Shown in pieces: positions 47,191 to 58,598 of a stretch of DNA of 64,000 bases. The stretch's first letter is position 1. The number at the start of each line of letters is the position of its first letter. A model generated the notes under the pieces. That model did not search any database and was not told the DNA's origin. It was given only the letters and a program-made list of their open reading frames with translations. The position numbers and the translations under genes are program-made. Location of the stretch: NCBI RefSeq assembly GCF_020080835.1, contig NC_058159.1, forward strand, positions 21,610,474 to 21,674,473. The letters are read 5' to 3'. This DNA comes from Cotesia glomerata. Taxonomy: Eukaryota > Arthropoda > Insecta > Hymenoptera > Braconidae.

Positions 47191-47323
47191 GGGCCAGTTT
47201 TTCTATCCGAGATAAAATTTTATCCAGGATAAAATTATTATTGCCAGTATATTTATATATATGAAATATATAGATAAATTTTATCATTGGATAAAATTTT
47301 ATCCTGAATTGAAAAACTGGCCC
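47191..47323. mobile_element. 133-bp PIF/Harbinger-like (Tourist-type) MITE
   Basis: The TIRs are GGGCCAGTTTTTC and its complement, followed by inverted GATAAAATTTTATCC blocks. TTA flanks both sides (47188-47190 and 47324-47326). A 3-bp TTA duplication with a GGSCC start is typical of PIF/Harbinger MITEs. Confidence 0.78.
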
Positions 47324-47511
47324 TTAGAATTTTTTTGTTTATTAAAAAATAATTACAAAAAATAAGAAAAAAAGTTTGAAAAATTAAAAAATTAAAAAAA
47401 GTTAACTTTGGTATTATATATCTGGAAGTAAGGACTCAATTTTGTTAGAAATTTGGTTCTTGAATCAAATAAAAAATTGTTATTTGATTAAAACGAAAAA
47501 TGTTTTGAGTA

Positions 47512-48002
47512 AGGTAAAAGCCCCAATAGATGATCACGTACCAGTATATGATCACTCCATGTATTTGTATATCTACCCTGATAGCCACAGTTTCAGACCA
47601 ACCAAGTTGGTGTCAGATAGTTGCCACCAACTTAGCGACAACTTGCGGTCAACTTCCGAATTTGTAACTGTTGGCGCCAAGTTGGCTACAAGTTTCTGAG
47701 AAAAAAGAGACCAATCTACTGCCGCAATATGTCGCCAAATTTCTTGAGAAACTTATCGTCAACTTGGTGTGAAAAAGTTTCAGAGCAACTTTTGCCGACA
47801 ACTTGGTGACAACTTGGTGAACAAGTTGACACCAACCGAGTTACTTTCCAAGAGTTGCCGCCAAGTTGGTGACAAGTTGCGGCAGTAGATTGACAGAAAG
47901 TTGCGGCCAACTTGGCTATCAGGGTATATTCACAAATATAGGTATACAAATACATGGAGTGATCATATACTGGTACATGATCATATATTGGGGCTTTTAC
48001 CT
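47512..48002. mobile_element. Second copy of the 4478-type palindromic MITE, split by a nested element
   Basis: The outer parts (47512-47575 and 47925-48002) match the 140-bp palindrome at 4478-4617 with a single substitution region on the left. TA flanks both sides. The element is interrupted at its centre by the CCCTGATAGCCA element (47576-47924). Confidence 0.85.
47576..47924. mobile_element. 349-bp MITE, TIR CCCTGATAGCCA, nested copy
   Basis: The TIRs are CCCTGATAGCCA and its complement. Inside, words such as CCAACTTGG and CAAGTTG recur in both orientations. The intact copy of the host palindrome at 4478-4617 shows the empty site, with TA duplicated (47574-47575 and 47925-47926). Confidence 0.88.
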
Positions 48003-48222
48003 TACAGGAATTTTTCACTTAGTGCACTAATATCCGGTGCACTAATATCCATGGATATTACCGTTCATACACGGAAAAAAAATAATCAGTAGCGTCTACC
48101 GATTGGCAATCGGTTGACTCAATCGATTATTTTTTGGTACTCAACCGATTTTATCGGTGCAAGTTACCGATAAATTTCGTTGACTCTACTGATAATATCG
48201 GTTTCAATAATTCAGAAGTACA

Positions 48223-48562
48223 CCCTGATAGCCAAGTTGGCCGCAACTTTCTGTCAATCTACTGCCGCAACTTGTCACCAACTTGGCGGCAACTCTTGGA
48301 AAGTAACTCGGTTGGTGTCAACTTGTTCACCAAGTTGTCACCAAGTTGTCAGCAAAAGTTGCTCTGAAACTTTTTCACACCAAGTTGACGATAAGTTTCT
48401 CAAGAAATTTGGCGACATATTGCGGCAGATTGTTTTTCTCAGAAACTTGTAGCCAACTTGGCGCCAACAGTTACAAATTCGGAAGTTGACCGCAAGTTGT
48501 CGCTAAGTTGGTGGCAACTATCTGACACCAACTTGGTTGGTCTGAAACTGTGGCTATCAGGG
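48223..48562. mobile_element. 340-bp MITE, TIR CCCTGATAGCCA, second copy
   Basis: A reverse-orientation copy of the 47576-47924 element with high identity. The ends are CCCTGATAGCCA and its complement, flanked by CA on both sides (48221-48222 and 48563-48564). It lies in a sequence rich in ACCGAT/ATCGGT words (48080-48215) that may itself be a host repeat. Confidence 0.85.
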
Positions 48563-50270
48563 CACATTCAATATCAATTAAAAATGAGCTCGTCATACTA
48601 AAATAAAAAACTCACCTCTTCAAAAAATTAAAAACGATATTTGGTAGATAAGTTGAAATCAAAGTGTAAATAACTTGTTTGCAGATATAACAATAAATTT
48701 AGAATGGTTTCAATTAATGTAGGGGAGGGAAGCGGGTGAAACGGGGTACTCAAAAAATTTAGCAAAAGTAGTTTTTTCTTGCAAAAGCTCTCCAAGTATT
48801 AAAAAGTATAGTTTAACATTATTTTCGGCAAGTTGAGAAGAAAAAAATTTTATTTTCAAAGAAGTAAAAAAATATTATCTTTTTCTAAAATGTTTCTCAA
48901 ATAATTTTTCTTGTCGATCATAAAAGAGATTCATTTTTAACTAAGATTTTAAGAGCCTTACCCTTGATTCGATGCCAGTAAAGTTATGCTTCAAGAAATT
49001 ACTTTATACATTATACTCAATTAAAAACATATGTTGATAATATTATCAAGATTCGTTTTATTTACGAGAAATTTTTCGATAACGAAAAAAAAAAATTTTA
49101 TGTCATTATAATGATTATATAATCTTCTTTTGCTTAAAAATCATGTTTTACACAAATTTATTTTTATTAAAATAAACCTTCAACACAGAATAAAAATTTT
49201 TTTAATTTATTCTCCAATATAGAATAGTTGGAATTATTTTATTTTATTATTTATTGACACCAGATGTACAGCTTGTCTAACAAACTCTGATACATGTGTC
49301 GCTTAAATCTACTTTTCTTCACTAATATTATAATTTATTATTTTACTTTGATATTCCAACTTTATAGTTATTCTATCTTACAATTCATAATGCTATATTT
49401 AATACTTTTGTGAACTTTGGTTCGCTTCCTTAACTTCAGCTTCTCTGTTCTCCTGATGAAAAAGTATTTTTCTACTTTTTTCCTATTTTCTTAAAGAAAA
49501 TTCTGACTTCCATAACCGGTGGTGTCCTCTTAGTATTACTTGTTTCTAGCATGCATCAATGTCAGCTCTGTGTAAGTTCTCAGTGAGGCCTTGTAACGCA
49601 GTATTCACTTTTTCGGAGCATAATTTTCTGGCTTCGTTGCAACAAAAATTGGTTGAGAGTTTCGGGTTCAATGTCACATACCCTGTATAATTGGTATTGC
49701 GAAATCCTTTTTTGTTAGTTTTTCCATAATTACCATATCTTAAGCGGGGCCAGGTCTAGCTATTTCTAATTATTATAATAGCTATTCTATTTAATCCTGA
49801 ATATATAATTAAAAATTTATGTTTGATCTCCATATGACAGAACTAGAAATTTAAAAATTAATTTAAGCTTGATATAAAAAATTAAAAAATACAAAAATAT
49901 TTTTAGATCAAGTGCTCTCTTAATCATTATTTCAATGCATTATTTTCAACCTTAATGCCAGTACTAAAATTTAAATTATTTAACGTGACTTACTGTCATT
50001 TTAATACGTCATCGTATTCCACATTTAGAAAATTTTACAGCAGACGGTAAGAACGGTTCATTTTTAACATGGATTATAAATGGGATTCGACGGATGAAAA
50101 TATATTTATTTAAAAATAGTTATTAAGCTATTTGACCTTTAAATTTTTAATATGACTTGAATAATATTATGATTTTATTTTTCAAAAAAAGTCTATTTAT
50201 CAAATTTTGTGGGATACGACGTATTAGAATGGCAGTATCGATATGTGAAATTAGCGCCGCTGTTTTATAA

Positions 50271-50278
50271 TCACGTGA
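50271..50278. promoter_or_regulatory. Palindromic E-box TCACGTGA upstream of TTC39
   Basis: TCACGTGA is the preferred core for MiT/TFE and USF-type bHLH-Zip factors. It lies in locally GC-rich promoter-like sequence, with initiator-like TCACAGT nearby (50318-50324), about 860 bp before the start codon. Function is inferred. Confidence 0.35.
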
Positions 50279-51136
50279 TCAAAGTACTGAGAGCACCTTA
50301 CCTCGAACGCGCCAGTGCTCACAGTATACAATAGTACACAATAGTACTAAGTGTTGCTTAGTACAGTTATAGTTATAGTTATGAACAGCTGCTGTTGATA
50401 AGTTTATTTGATTAGGTTTGTAAGACAATTAACTTATACTTTTCTTATTAAATTTATTTTTTTTTATAATACATGACCTTTACAATATTTAAACAGTATG
50501 TGTTTATTTTACAATTATCATTTTGTCTGATAAACGTCATTTATCATTTATCGGCTTTTCAGCCAATTATATACATCCCCGTATTTTTTTTTGTTATTTT
50601 TTTTTTCACATCATCAACTACTTATCAATACTTTTTTAATCATCAAAATTTTATTATCTCAGACAAAAATTTCTTCTTTTATTTTATCAATTTTTATCAT
50701 TAAAAAAAAAAAAATAAATAAAATAACACTTGTCATATTGTAAAACAACAAATTATTGATACTAAAAAAATTTTTTTTCTTAAAATAAGTAATTTATTAC
50801 TGACAGCAAAGTAGGTGAGATATATTTATTTACTATTTTCAGGCAAAAAAAATAGAGCGGTTTTTTTCTTTTTTTTTATCTTTAATGCTGATAATAATAA
50901 CAAGTTCGTGTAATGATAACGAGCATCGATAAAAAATAATATGAATAAATACTCAATACAATAAAGTGATAAATATACAAATACCGAGAGGTAATGTAAT
51001 TATGGTGTTAATCTTTATGCTATTCTGGTTTTACAGTTAAGTACAGTTGTTTTCACGGCCATCGTCTTTACATCAGTGCACTCGGCTTTTTTGTCCATAG
51101 TACACGCAATAGCATCACAACAACAATAATAAAACA

Positions 51137-54100
51137 ATGTCTGATATAGATGTAGAAGTGGACGTGGATGGAGAAGATGAGGTCAGTAATAAAATTTAGA
51201 AATTTTTTTCTATCATAAATAATTAATGGTATTTTCTTTTATTTAAATGGATTTCACAGTTTCTTGATGCTGAAGATGATGAAACGATTCCAAGGTGCTT
51301 TATTATTTTCTAAAATATCTCATTAATTATTGTCATTTATATTGTACGTCTGTATTATTTTATAATTTTTTTCTTAGCCCGCAGGCTTTGCCGTCATCAG
51401 AAGCAACTAGCACCGCGACGATGGACTTAGAAACAGCAATCAAAGATGCTAAGCGGGCAACTTCTTTTTTTTTTAATAATGATTTTGCGAGTGCTAAAAA
51501 AATACTTGAACCTTGGGCGCACAAGAGTATGTATCACTCCCTGGGAAATAGTGTATTTGCATGTCTTGAAGCTTTTCTAACTTTCGAACAGGTACTTCTT
51601 ATTGGACTCTAACTCTTCATTTCAAAATTATTTAAATCTTTTATTTATTTAATTTTATCTTTTACTTTAAAATAATTATTGTTAATGGTTCTATATAATA
51701 TATTTTTCTAGAAACATATAGAAAAGGCTGTGGATACTTTGAAAATTTGTATGAATGTTTGCTCAAAGCACCGACGTCACGTAACACTTACCCAGAATAT
51801 CGGGAAAATGGTGAAAAAAACCAACTACAACTTGTACACAATCGGTTGAGTATTTTATAATATTTTTATTTTTTAATTTATAATTTAATTGCTGTCGGTG
51901 TGTATGTTTACAAATAATTTAATACGACTATAATTTTTTTTTGTTACCACAATAATGACTTTAATCTACGAAAAAATTGATGGCTGATAGAGCAGTCATT
52001 TAAATTTATAACAAATGGACATACACTCTGGCATAAATATCTACAATTAAATTTTTTATTGCATGACTATGAGAAATTTAATAACTAAAATAATAAGCGT
52101 ATTACAGAGGAGATACATGCTGAACTATGCTATGCTGAGTCACTATTATTGAAGGCGATGCTTACATTTGTCGAAGATGAAACTCTTGTGAGTTTTGTCA
52201 AAGCCGGATTAAAAATACGTACATGCTACCTTATTTACAAGTAATGATATTTATAAATTTATTCATCAATTATAAATTATAATTTACAATAATTGTTGTA
52301 ACTTATATTCATAAAAATTGACAATTTATGCTATGCATATTATAACTTTTTCTCAACTATTTCTGTATTGCATAACAATAATTAATAACTTTTTTTTCCA
52401 TTTACCCGTACTTATTTTTAATAATAAAAATAACAATCAGAGAATGTTTGACAATTCTTACATCACGGAAATGGAAAAATGATATTGAACGGGTACACTT
52501 TGAAAGTGGTGTACATATGGGAATTGGTACTTTTAATTTGGTACGTTTATAATAATTAATTAACTACTTAATTTTATGTGTGTAATCTTAATGTAATTTT
52601 TTATTTAATAATTTGTATGTAAGTAACAAAATAATTTATTTTAGATGATATCACTTTTACCAGGACGTATTATTAAACTATTAGAATTTATTGGATTTTC
52701 TGGTGACAAGGTAAAATTAATTTCTTATAATTACACATTTATAATTATAAACTTATTAAATGTCATTGAAATAATAACATTGACATAAAACATTTCAAAG
52801 ATCAATGGATTAACGGAATTAGAAAAAGGATATGAAGATCGTAGAGGATTACGTCAAGTACTTTGTGCAATGACACTATTATCGTACCATCTAATAACGT
52901 CATTCGTACTAAGTCACCGCGATGGTGATCTCGACTGGTGTGATAAGGCATTAAAAAACGAATTGCACCATTATCCAGACGGTGTCTGGTTCTTGTTTTT
53001 CAAAGGTCGTCTCGAATTTATGAAAGCCAATATTGAAAATTCGATCCAGTGGTATGAAAAATCATGGAAAAGTCAAAATATATGGCCACAATTCCACCAT
53101 TTATGTTTCTGGGAGCTCATGTGGGCACATTGCTGTCAACAAGACTGGGATTCGGCATTATTTTACGCCCAGTCGCTGGCTGAGCAGTCCAACTGGTCGC
53201 GTACTATTTATTTGTACCAGCAAGCTGTGCTGATGATAATGAAACAGCAGCAGAATGAAAAGGATCAGCCCCAAAAAGTTTCTTCCGCTGCCGACCTAGA
53301 AAAAATTAGTAGTTTGATGACCCAAGTACCTACATACAAACAAAGAATAGCTGGTAAATCATTGCCTATGGAGAAGTTTGTAGTTAAAAAATCCGAAAGG
53401 TATTTTTCACAAAATAAAACTCTGGTTCTTCCTATTTTTGAGTTGATGTTTGTGTGGAATTTATTCCGCATTATTGGAAAGCGTTCGGACCTAATAGTTG
53501 ATGTTTATAAAATAATTGAAGCTGAAGAGAAAACTTTAAACCAAACGTAAGAAATTTCTTTATATTTTTTAATGCTCTTTTAAATAAGTCCAATGACATA
53601 CTTATTTTTATTAATACTTTAAGTGTTCATAAATATAGATTGTACTTATTTTAAAGTGAATTTAATAGAGGATGAATGCATATAATTTTATTTATGTAAC
53701 AATTTACAGACAAAAACAGAAATATACGGCCGATAATTTAGGATTATTATTACTAATAAAAGGAACATGTTTACGTCAAATGAAACTTCCTCTACAAGCA
53801 GAAGATTGTTTGAAACGTGTTATTGAAATGGAAAAAGAAATTAAGGAAGATTGTTACCTAGTTCCTTACGCTATGGTTGAACTAGCGGTACTCGCGCGTG
53901 ATAGAAATGATAATCAAGGAGCTGTCAATCTTTTAGAAGACGCAAAGTATTTATTTTTTTTTTTTTTTTTTGTGAATCTGCTTATATTTTAGCTAAAATA
54001 ATATTTATTGATCGAAATATTTTTTTTTGTTTTCAGAAAAAATTATACAGGATATTCATTAGAGTCAAGATTGCATTTTAGAATTCATGCTGAATTGATG

Positions 54101-54280
54101 GATCTCAACAATCAAACCAGTAATTCAATAACGCCTACATCTGCTATCGTCAGATCCGGCAGTTTAAAATCTTCGTGCTCATCAGCAGCGAACTCTAACA
54201 CTAAAATTGCTACGACATTAAATGATGACTCAAGAGTTTTAGTAACAAAATTCACCAAAATTACTGAATTAAATAGTTGA
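51137..54280 (+). CDS. TTC39B: Tetratricopeptide repeat protein 39 (TTC39B-like)
   Basis: Exons: 51137-51181, 51260-51294, 51378-51591, 51712-51844, 52108-52240, 52441-52540, 52645-52710, 52801-53546, 53710-53946, 54037-54280; 650 residues, all phases consistent. Family blocks in order: FASAKKILEPWAHKSMYHSL, EEIHAELCYAESLLLKAMLT, VKAGLKIRTCYLIYKECL, FESGVHMGIGTFNLMISLLP, GRIIKLLEFIGFSGDK, QFHHLCFWELMWAHC, RIAGKSLPMEKFVVKKSERY, then C-terminal TPRs. This is the IML2/TTC39 fold. In mammals TTC39B promotes LXR degradation and affects lipid metabolism; yeast Iml2 acts at lipid-linked inclusions. The acidic start MSDIDVEVDVDGEDE and the Ser-rich end are variable. Which vertebrate paralogue (A, B or C) is closest is not settled. 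Confidence 0.92.
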
Positions 54281-54826
54281 AGTCTAAACCAACTTTTTTT
54301 TTTTTTATTTTTTTTTTTAATATATATATATATTAATTTCATTACACAGCAATTGCGTGTTCAAAGATCTTTTTATAAGTTATTAAATCATTTATTAATA
54401 TATAAAGATATTATTTTATTAGATATTATATTCATAGTATATTAATACAAATGGCATTACTGAAAAAAATTATTTATTAATATATAAACGATGTAATTAT
54501 TTATAAATATTTGTGTATATGAAGAAAAGAAATGAATTAATTTATGACATTAATATTTATACAGTAAATATAAAAATGATGAATAAATAACTTTACATTT
54601 ATATCAATGTCAAATAATTATTTATCTACTGAGTTTTACGGTTTCACGTGACTTGATATTCTTGATATTTGTTACTATACATAAATCTACAGTTAGTTTT
54701 TTGATGGAGATTATTTACTGTGCTGAGATTATCAAACAAAATATTATTAACTACCAAAGTTTATGTGTTTAAAAAAATTTAATTGAATTATTATTTTGTT
54801 AATAAGTATTAAGGAAATAAGGTATT

Positions 54827-56294
54827 ATGGTTTTAGATGGATTGAGAGGCGGTGGAAGCGGTGGAAGATTTCCATCAACATTTTCGGTTATTATACTTTT
54901 TATAGTCTGTTTTATTGTAACATGTAATTGGTGGAGCTTGTCAACTGAGAATATTGAATTAATTAGTCAAGTTGATCAATTACAAGAAAAACTTAAAACT
55001 AGGTAAAAAATTCAATTTTTTTTGGAAATTTAACTATCATTTATTTATTTTCATGATTATTTATTCAACTCTGTAGTAATTAATTTTTTAGAGTTGATAT
55101 TAGCAGTAAATTTTTATTGTTCTTTATGTATATTGAAATTGACATATCGACCGTATGCAAGGAAATTAAAAGTCATTGAATTTCTAACTGTACTAAAAAT
55201 AACAGACGTAATAAAATTTTTTATTTTTTTACCAATATTGCATTGTCAAAAAAATTAGCAAACACTTGACAATTTTTTTGATTTTTAAAACAAATAAATG
55301 ATTGCTAAGAAAACACTTTTAAAAAAATTACATCAAACACTTGTTGAAACATCTACAAGTGTAGAAGTGGAATTTTTTAGAAAATTTTTTTTTATAATAA
55401 TTTATTTATTTAAAAAATCCTAGAAATTATCAGATATCATCTAATTTCAGTATGATAAAATAAACTAGGCCTAGAAATTTATTTTTAGAATATTGCATTT
55501 ATAATTTTTTAGAGCTATACTTGAGATATACTTTAATTGAAAATAATCTTATAGAAATTACTTTGTAATTTTATATACATGTAAATAGATTTAATTTATT
55601 TTATCGCAAGTAAATTTCTTGCCTGATGTTTTTCACTAATTTTTCTTCATTCTTTACTAGTATTGAAGAACGTGACAAGTATCAAAGTATTGATGATAAT
55701 CTCAAAGAGCGCTTAAACGATGCTGAAAATAAAGTAGCGATGATGCATGTCCGTTTGCAGAATCAAAATGAGTTGAAGAAACAAAGCGATGAATTGAGTG
55801 TTTCACTTTCCATGTGCAAAAGTGAACTTGATTCGTTGAATAAACTGGATGTCACCAAAACGGCAACGTTAGAAGCACTGAGACTTGAAAAAGATCGGAT
55901 TTCTACGCAAATTTTATTAAAGAAACAAGAGATTATTAATCTCATGGCTGATGTCAATCAAGTATGTACATTAATTTTTTTATTTTCATTTTTTTAGCGT
56001 ACTAAAATATTAATATTATTCATTTTATAGACTAATACTGAATTGGACAAATTAAAGAAAACTTGCAACAGCAACAAAAAAAATAATGAAAATATAAAAG
56101 ACTTATTACCAAATAATGGTGATGTTTCAAATGAATTGGAAGAAAACTCACTATTAAATAATGAAGAGAACACCAATAAAAAATTAACAAATGAAAATAC
56201 AACACTCAAAGCGGTAAATAAAATGACTGAGTTACCAGATATTGTCTACAATTTAATAAAAAATAAAACTAAAAAAAATGATAAAATTAAATAA
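54827..56294 (+). CDS. GOLM1/GOLM2-like Golgi type II membrane protein
   Basis: Exons: 54827-55002, 55661-55961, 56031-56294; 246 residues. A short cytosolic N-terminus (MVLDGLRGGGSGGRFPSTF) precedes one membrane segment (about residues 20-36, VIILFIVCFIVTC) and then NWWSLSTENIELISQVDQLQ, the arrangement of GOLM1/CASC4. A luminal coiled coil follows (EERDKYQSIDDNLKERLNDA, MHVRLQNQNELKKQSDELS). The end is Asn/Lys-rich and low complexity and shorter than in vertebrates. It is probably a Golgi resident of the type II topology (inference). Intron 1 holds a degraded palindromic MITE (about 55256-55452). Next is the Ric gene, convergent, with about 470 bp between the stops. Confidence 0.82.
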
Positions 56295-56764
56295 GTAAAT
56301 TAATAAATTTTTATACTCGGAAAGTATTTTGATTAAATAGTTATTTATTGCACACCACAATTAAATTTACATTTTTCGTCTCAATATTTTTTGTTAATCT
56401 TTAATATATTTATTGTGTAAAATAAATATCTATAAAATTACATCATTATTCAACTAATACATACTTCAAATATGTATATTTTTTTCTACATGTAATATTA
56501 TTAATAATGGTTAGTGGCCATTTAAAATATTATTGTTTATCCTACAACACGCAATATTGTCTCTATCGATGATTTATTAAGATAAACTATTTATAAAAAA
56601 AAATTAACATTAAAAATATAAAATAATAAACAATTATCAAACAAATTATTTTATAATAAAACGATTAAAAACTATCTAGGTATACAGTCAAAGTGTGTAA
56701 AGTAAATCACAAGCTTAGGAAATGAATATCATTTGAGATAAGTAAAATAAAATTAAATGCTTTT

Positions 56765-58009
56765 TTATGGTTTTTGTATATTTCTATTTTTCCTACGGAA
56801 AATGAAAGCAAAAATGGAACGCAGTCTCCTCCATCGGCTGTGTGACGACGAATGTTTCTTTTGTGCACGCGTTGTACTGTCATTGTCTTGATTACGCTCT
56901 TTTAAGCGTATTTGTATTACGAGAGAATAAAAAGCATCGTCTATAAATTGTCGAAGTGCAGCGGATGTCTCAAAAAATGGACATCCCAATTGATTTGCTA
57001 ATACTTTACCTTCTTCAGTTGTTACCTTAAATAATTTATGGTATTACACAACAATAAAAATTAAATGAAGAAATGATGATTTTTAATTTAAAAGCATTAA
57101 TTAAAAATCCAAGCTAAGTATAAGTTTAAAAAGTACCTTGCGTTGTGATTGTAAATCAAATTTATTACCAACCAATACTAAAGGAATATATTCTTCATTA
57201 ACACGTACACGTGATATTAATTTACGATATTCAGGTACTTCTTGGAAACTATGTCTATCTGTTACTGAATAACATATCATAAAACCTTCACCACATCTCA
57301 TATATTGATCCCTCATAGCTGTAAATTCAATCTACCGCAAAATAAAAATAGTAATTATAGATTTATTTATAAAAAAAAATATTATTCTTGAAATATAAAT
57401 AGTCATTTATTATTACCTGTCCAGCAGTATCTAAAATATCTAAAAGAGCTGCCTCACCGTCAATAACTGCTTGTTGTCTGTATGAGTCCTCTACAATATT
57501 CATTTAATTCCAGCAGCATTAGCAAGACAAACTATTTTATTATCAATATAAATTTTTAATTTATCATTTATACTAAATAAAACACTCTGGTAAACTATCC
57601 GATCAACTAAAATAATAGTGTCATGTTAATATTTCCAGCAATCAATACTCACCAATAGTTGGATCATGATACTCAAGAAAACTGTGGGTTACAAATTGAA
57701 GTGTGACAGCTAAAAACCAAATAACATTTCATATAAATTTATAGTATAAGTGATGACTGATGGTTTATTGGTTTTAAATAATATAAAAGTACCTGATTTT
57801 CCAACGCCTCCATCCCCAAGTACAACAATTTTATAAATTCTAGGCTGCACACAACGTGTATTAAGCTGAATGACATCCGTAGAAAGTGGTAAATCCTGTC
57901 TTTTATCATCAGCTCCTCCATTCTGGTGCTGCTGATTATTACTTGTTGATTCATTTTTTTTATAGTCGTCATTGTGATTCAATTTGTTCAAGTCTCCACA
58001 TATGTTCAT
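56765..58009 (-). CDS. Ric: Ric, RIT-type Ras-like GTPase
   Basis: Exons in transcript order: 58009-57793, 57709-57653, 57490-57417, 57331-57137, 57025-56765; 267 residues. After a ~55-residue polar N-terminus come the G motifs: P-loop GDGGVGKS, switch I HDPTIEDSY, G3 DTAGQIEFTAMRDQYMRCGE, G4 NKFD and G5 ETSA. The C-terminus has no CAAX box and is basic/aromatic (HSRWRRLRSIFAFIFRRKNR), the calmodulin/lipid-binding tail of RIT/Ric. These GTPases act at the plasma membrane without prenylation and signal to MAPK pathways. A good acceptor just 5' of the ATG (near 58043) suggests a spliced 5' UTR. No key residue is missing. Confidence 0.95.
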
Positions 58010-58598
58010 TGATTCACAAACTTTAAATACCTCTTACACTCTGCAATCAGTAAATCACTTTCATTAGTTAATATAATATATTTAATTAATTAATTCAAAT
58101 AATATAAATATACCTGTTATTGCGGCGTGACAGTATTTACATATAAAATAATAATAATGATAATACTTGTGACAATAAAACAAAAATTTATTTAGGTCTA
58201 TGACAATTAAATTTGTAATTTAATTGAAATTAAACTCACGCTCATTTTTATCATCAATAAATGTGTCATTATGCAATTAAATTTTATCTACTAAATATTG
58301 CTTTTTTTTTAGTGTCACTTACAGTTAAAATTGTTACGCGCATTGTTTAAATTATTGATCATACCTATTTCTTCTCATATATACCTATTAAAGGTATCTA
58401 TACTTACCTACCTGTGCTTATACATTTATACTTATATATATGTGGGTGTGATTGGGTGTGTTAATACTCAGAACTAAAATTCGAGAATCGATATAATATT
58501 ATTTAGCTCGACTGCGTCAAGAAAAGTAAATAAAGAACTGTCAATTCGTTTGATATTTATTTTTTATTATAAATTTATAGAATAAATAAATACAAAAA

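Larger units (their letters stand above)
46846..51136. other. Repeat-rich gap between THOC7 and TTC39
   Basis: The THOC7 5' flank is on the left. The middle holds a Harbinger-like MITE, nested TA-type MITEs and a second CCCTGATAGCCA copy. 48700-50200 is AT-rich with no exon seen. The TTC39 5' flank is on the right, with a palindromic E-box at 50271. Confidence 0.55.
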
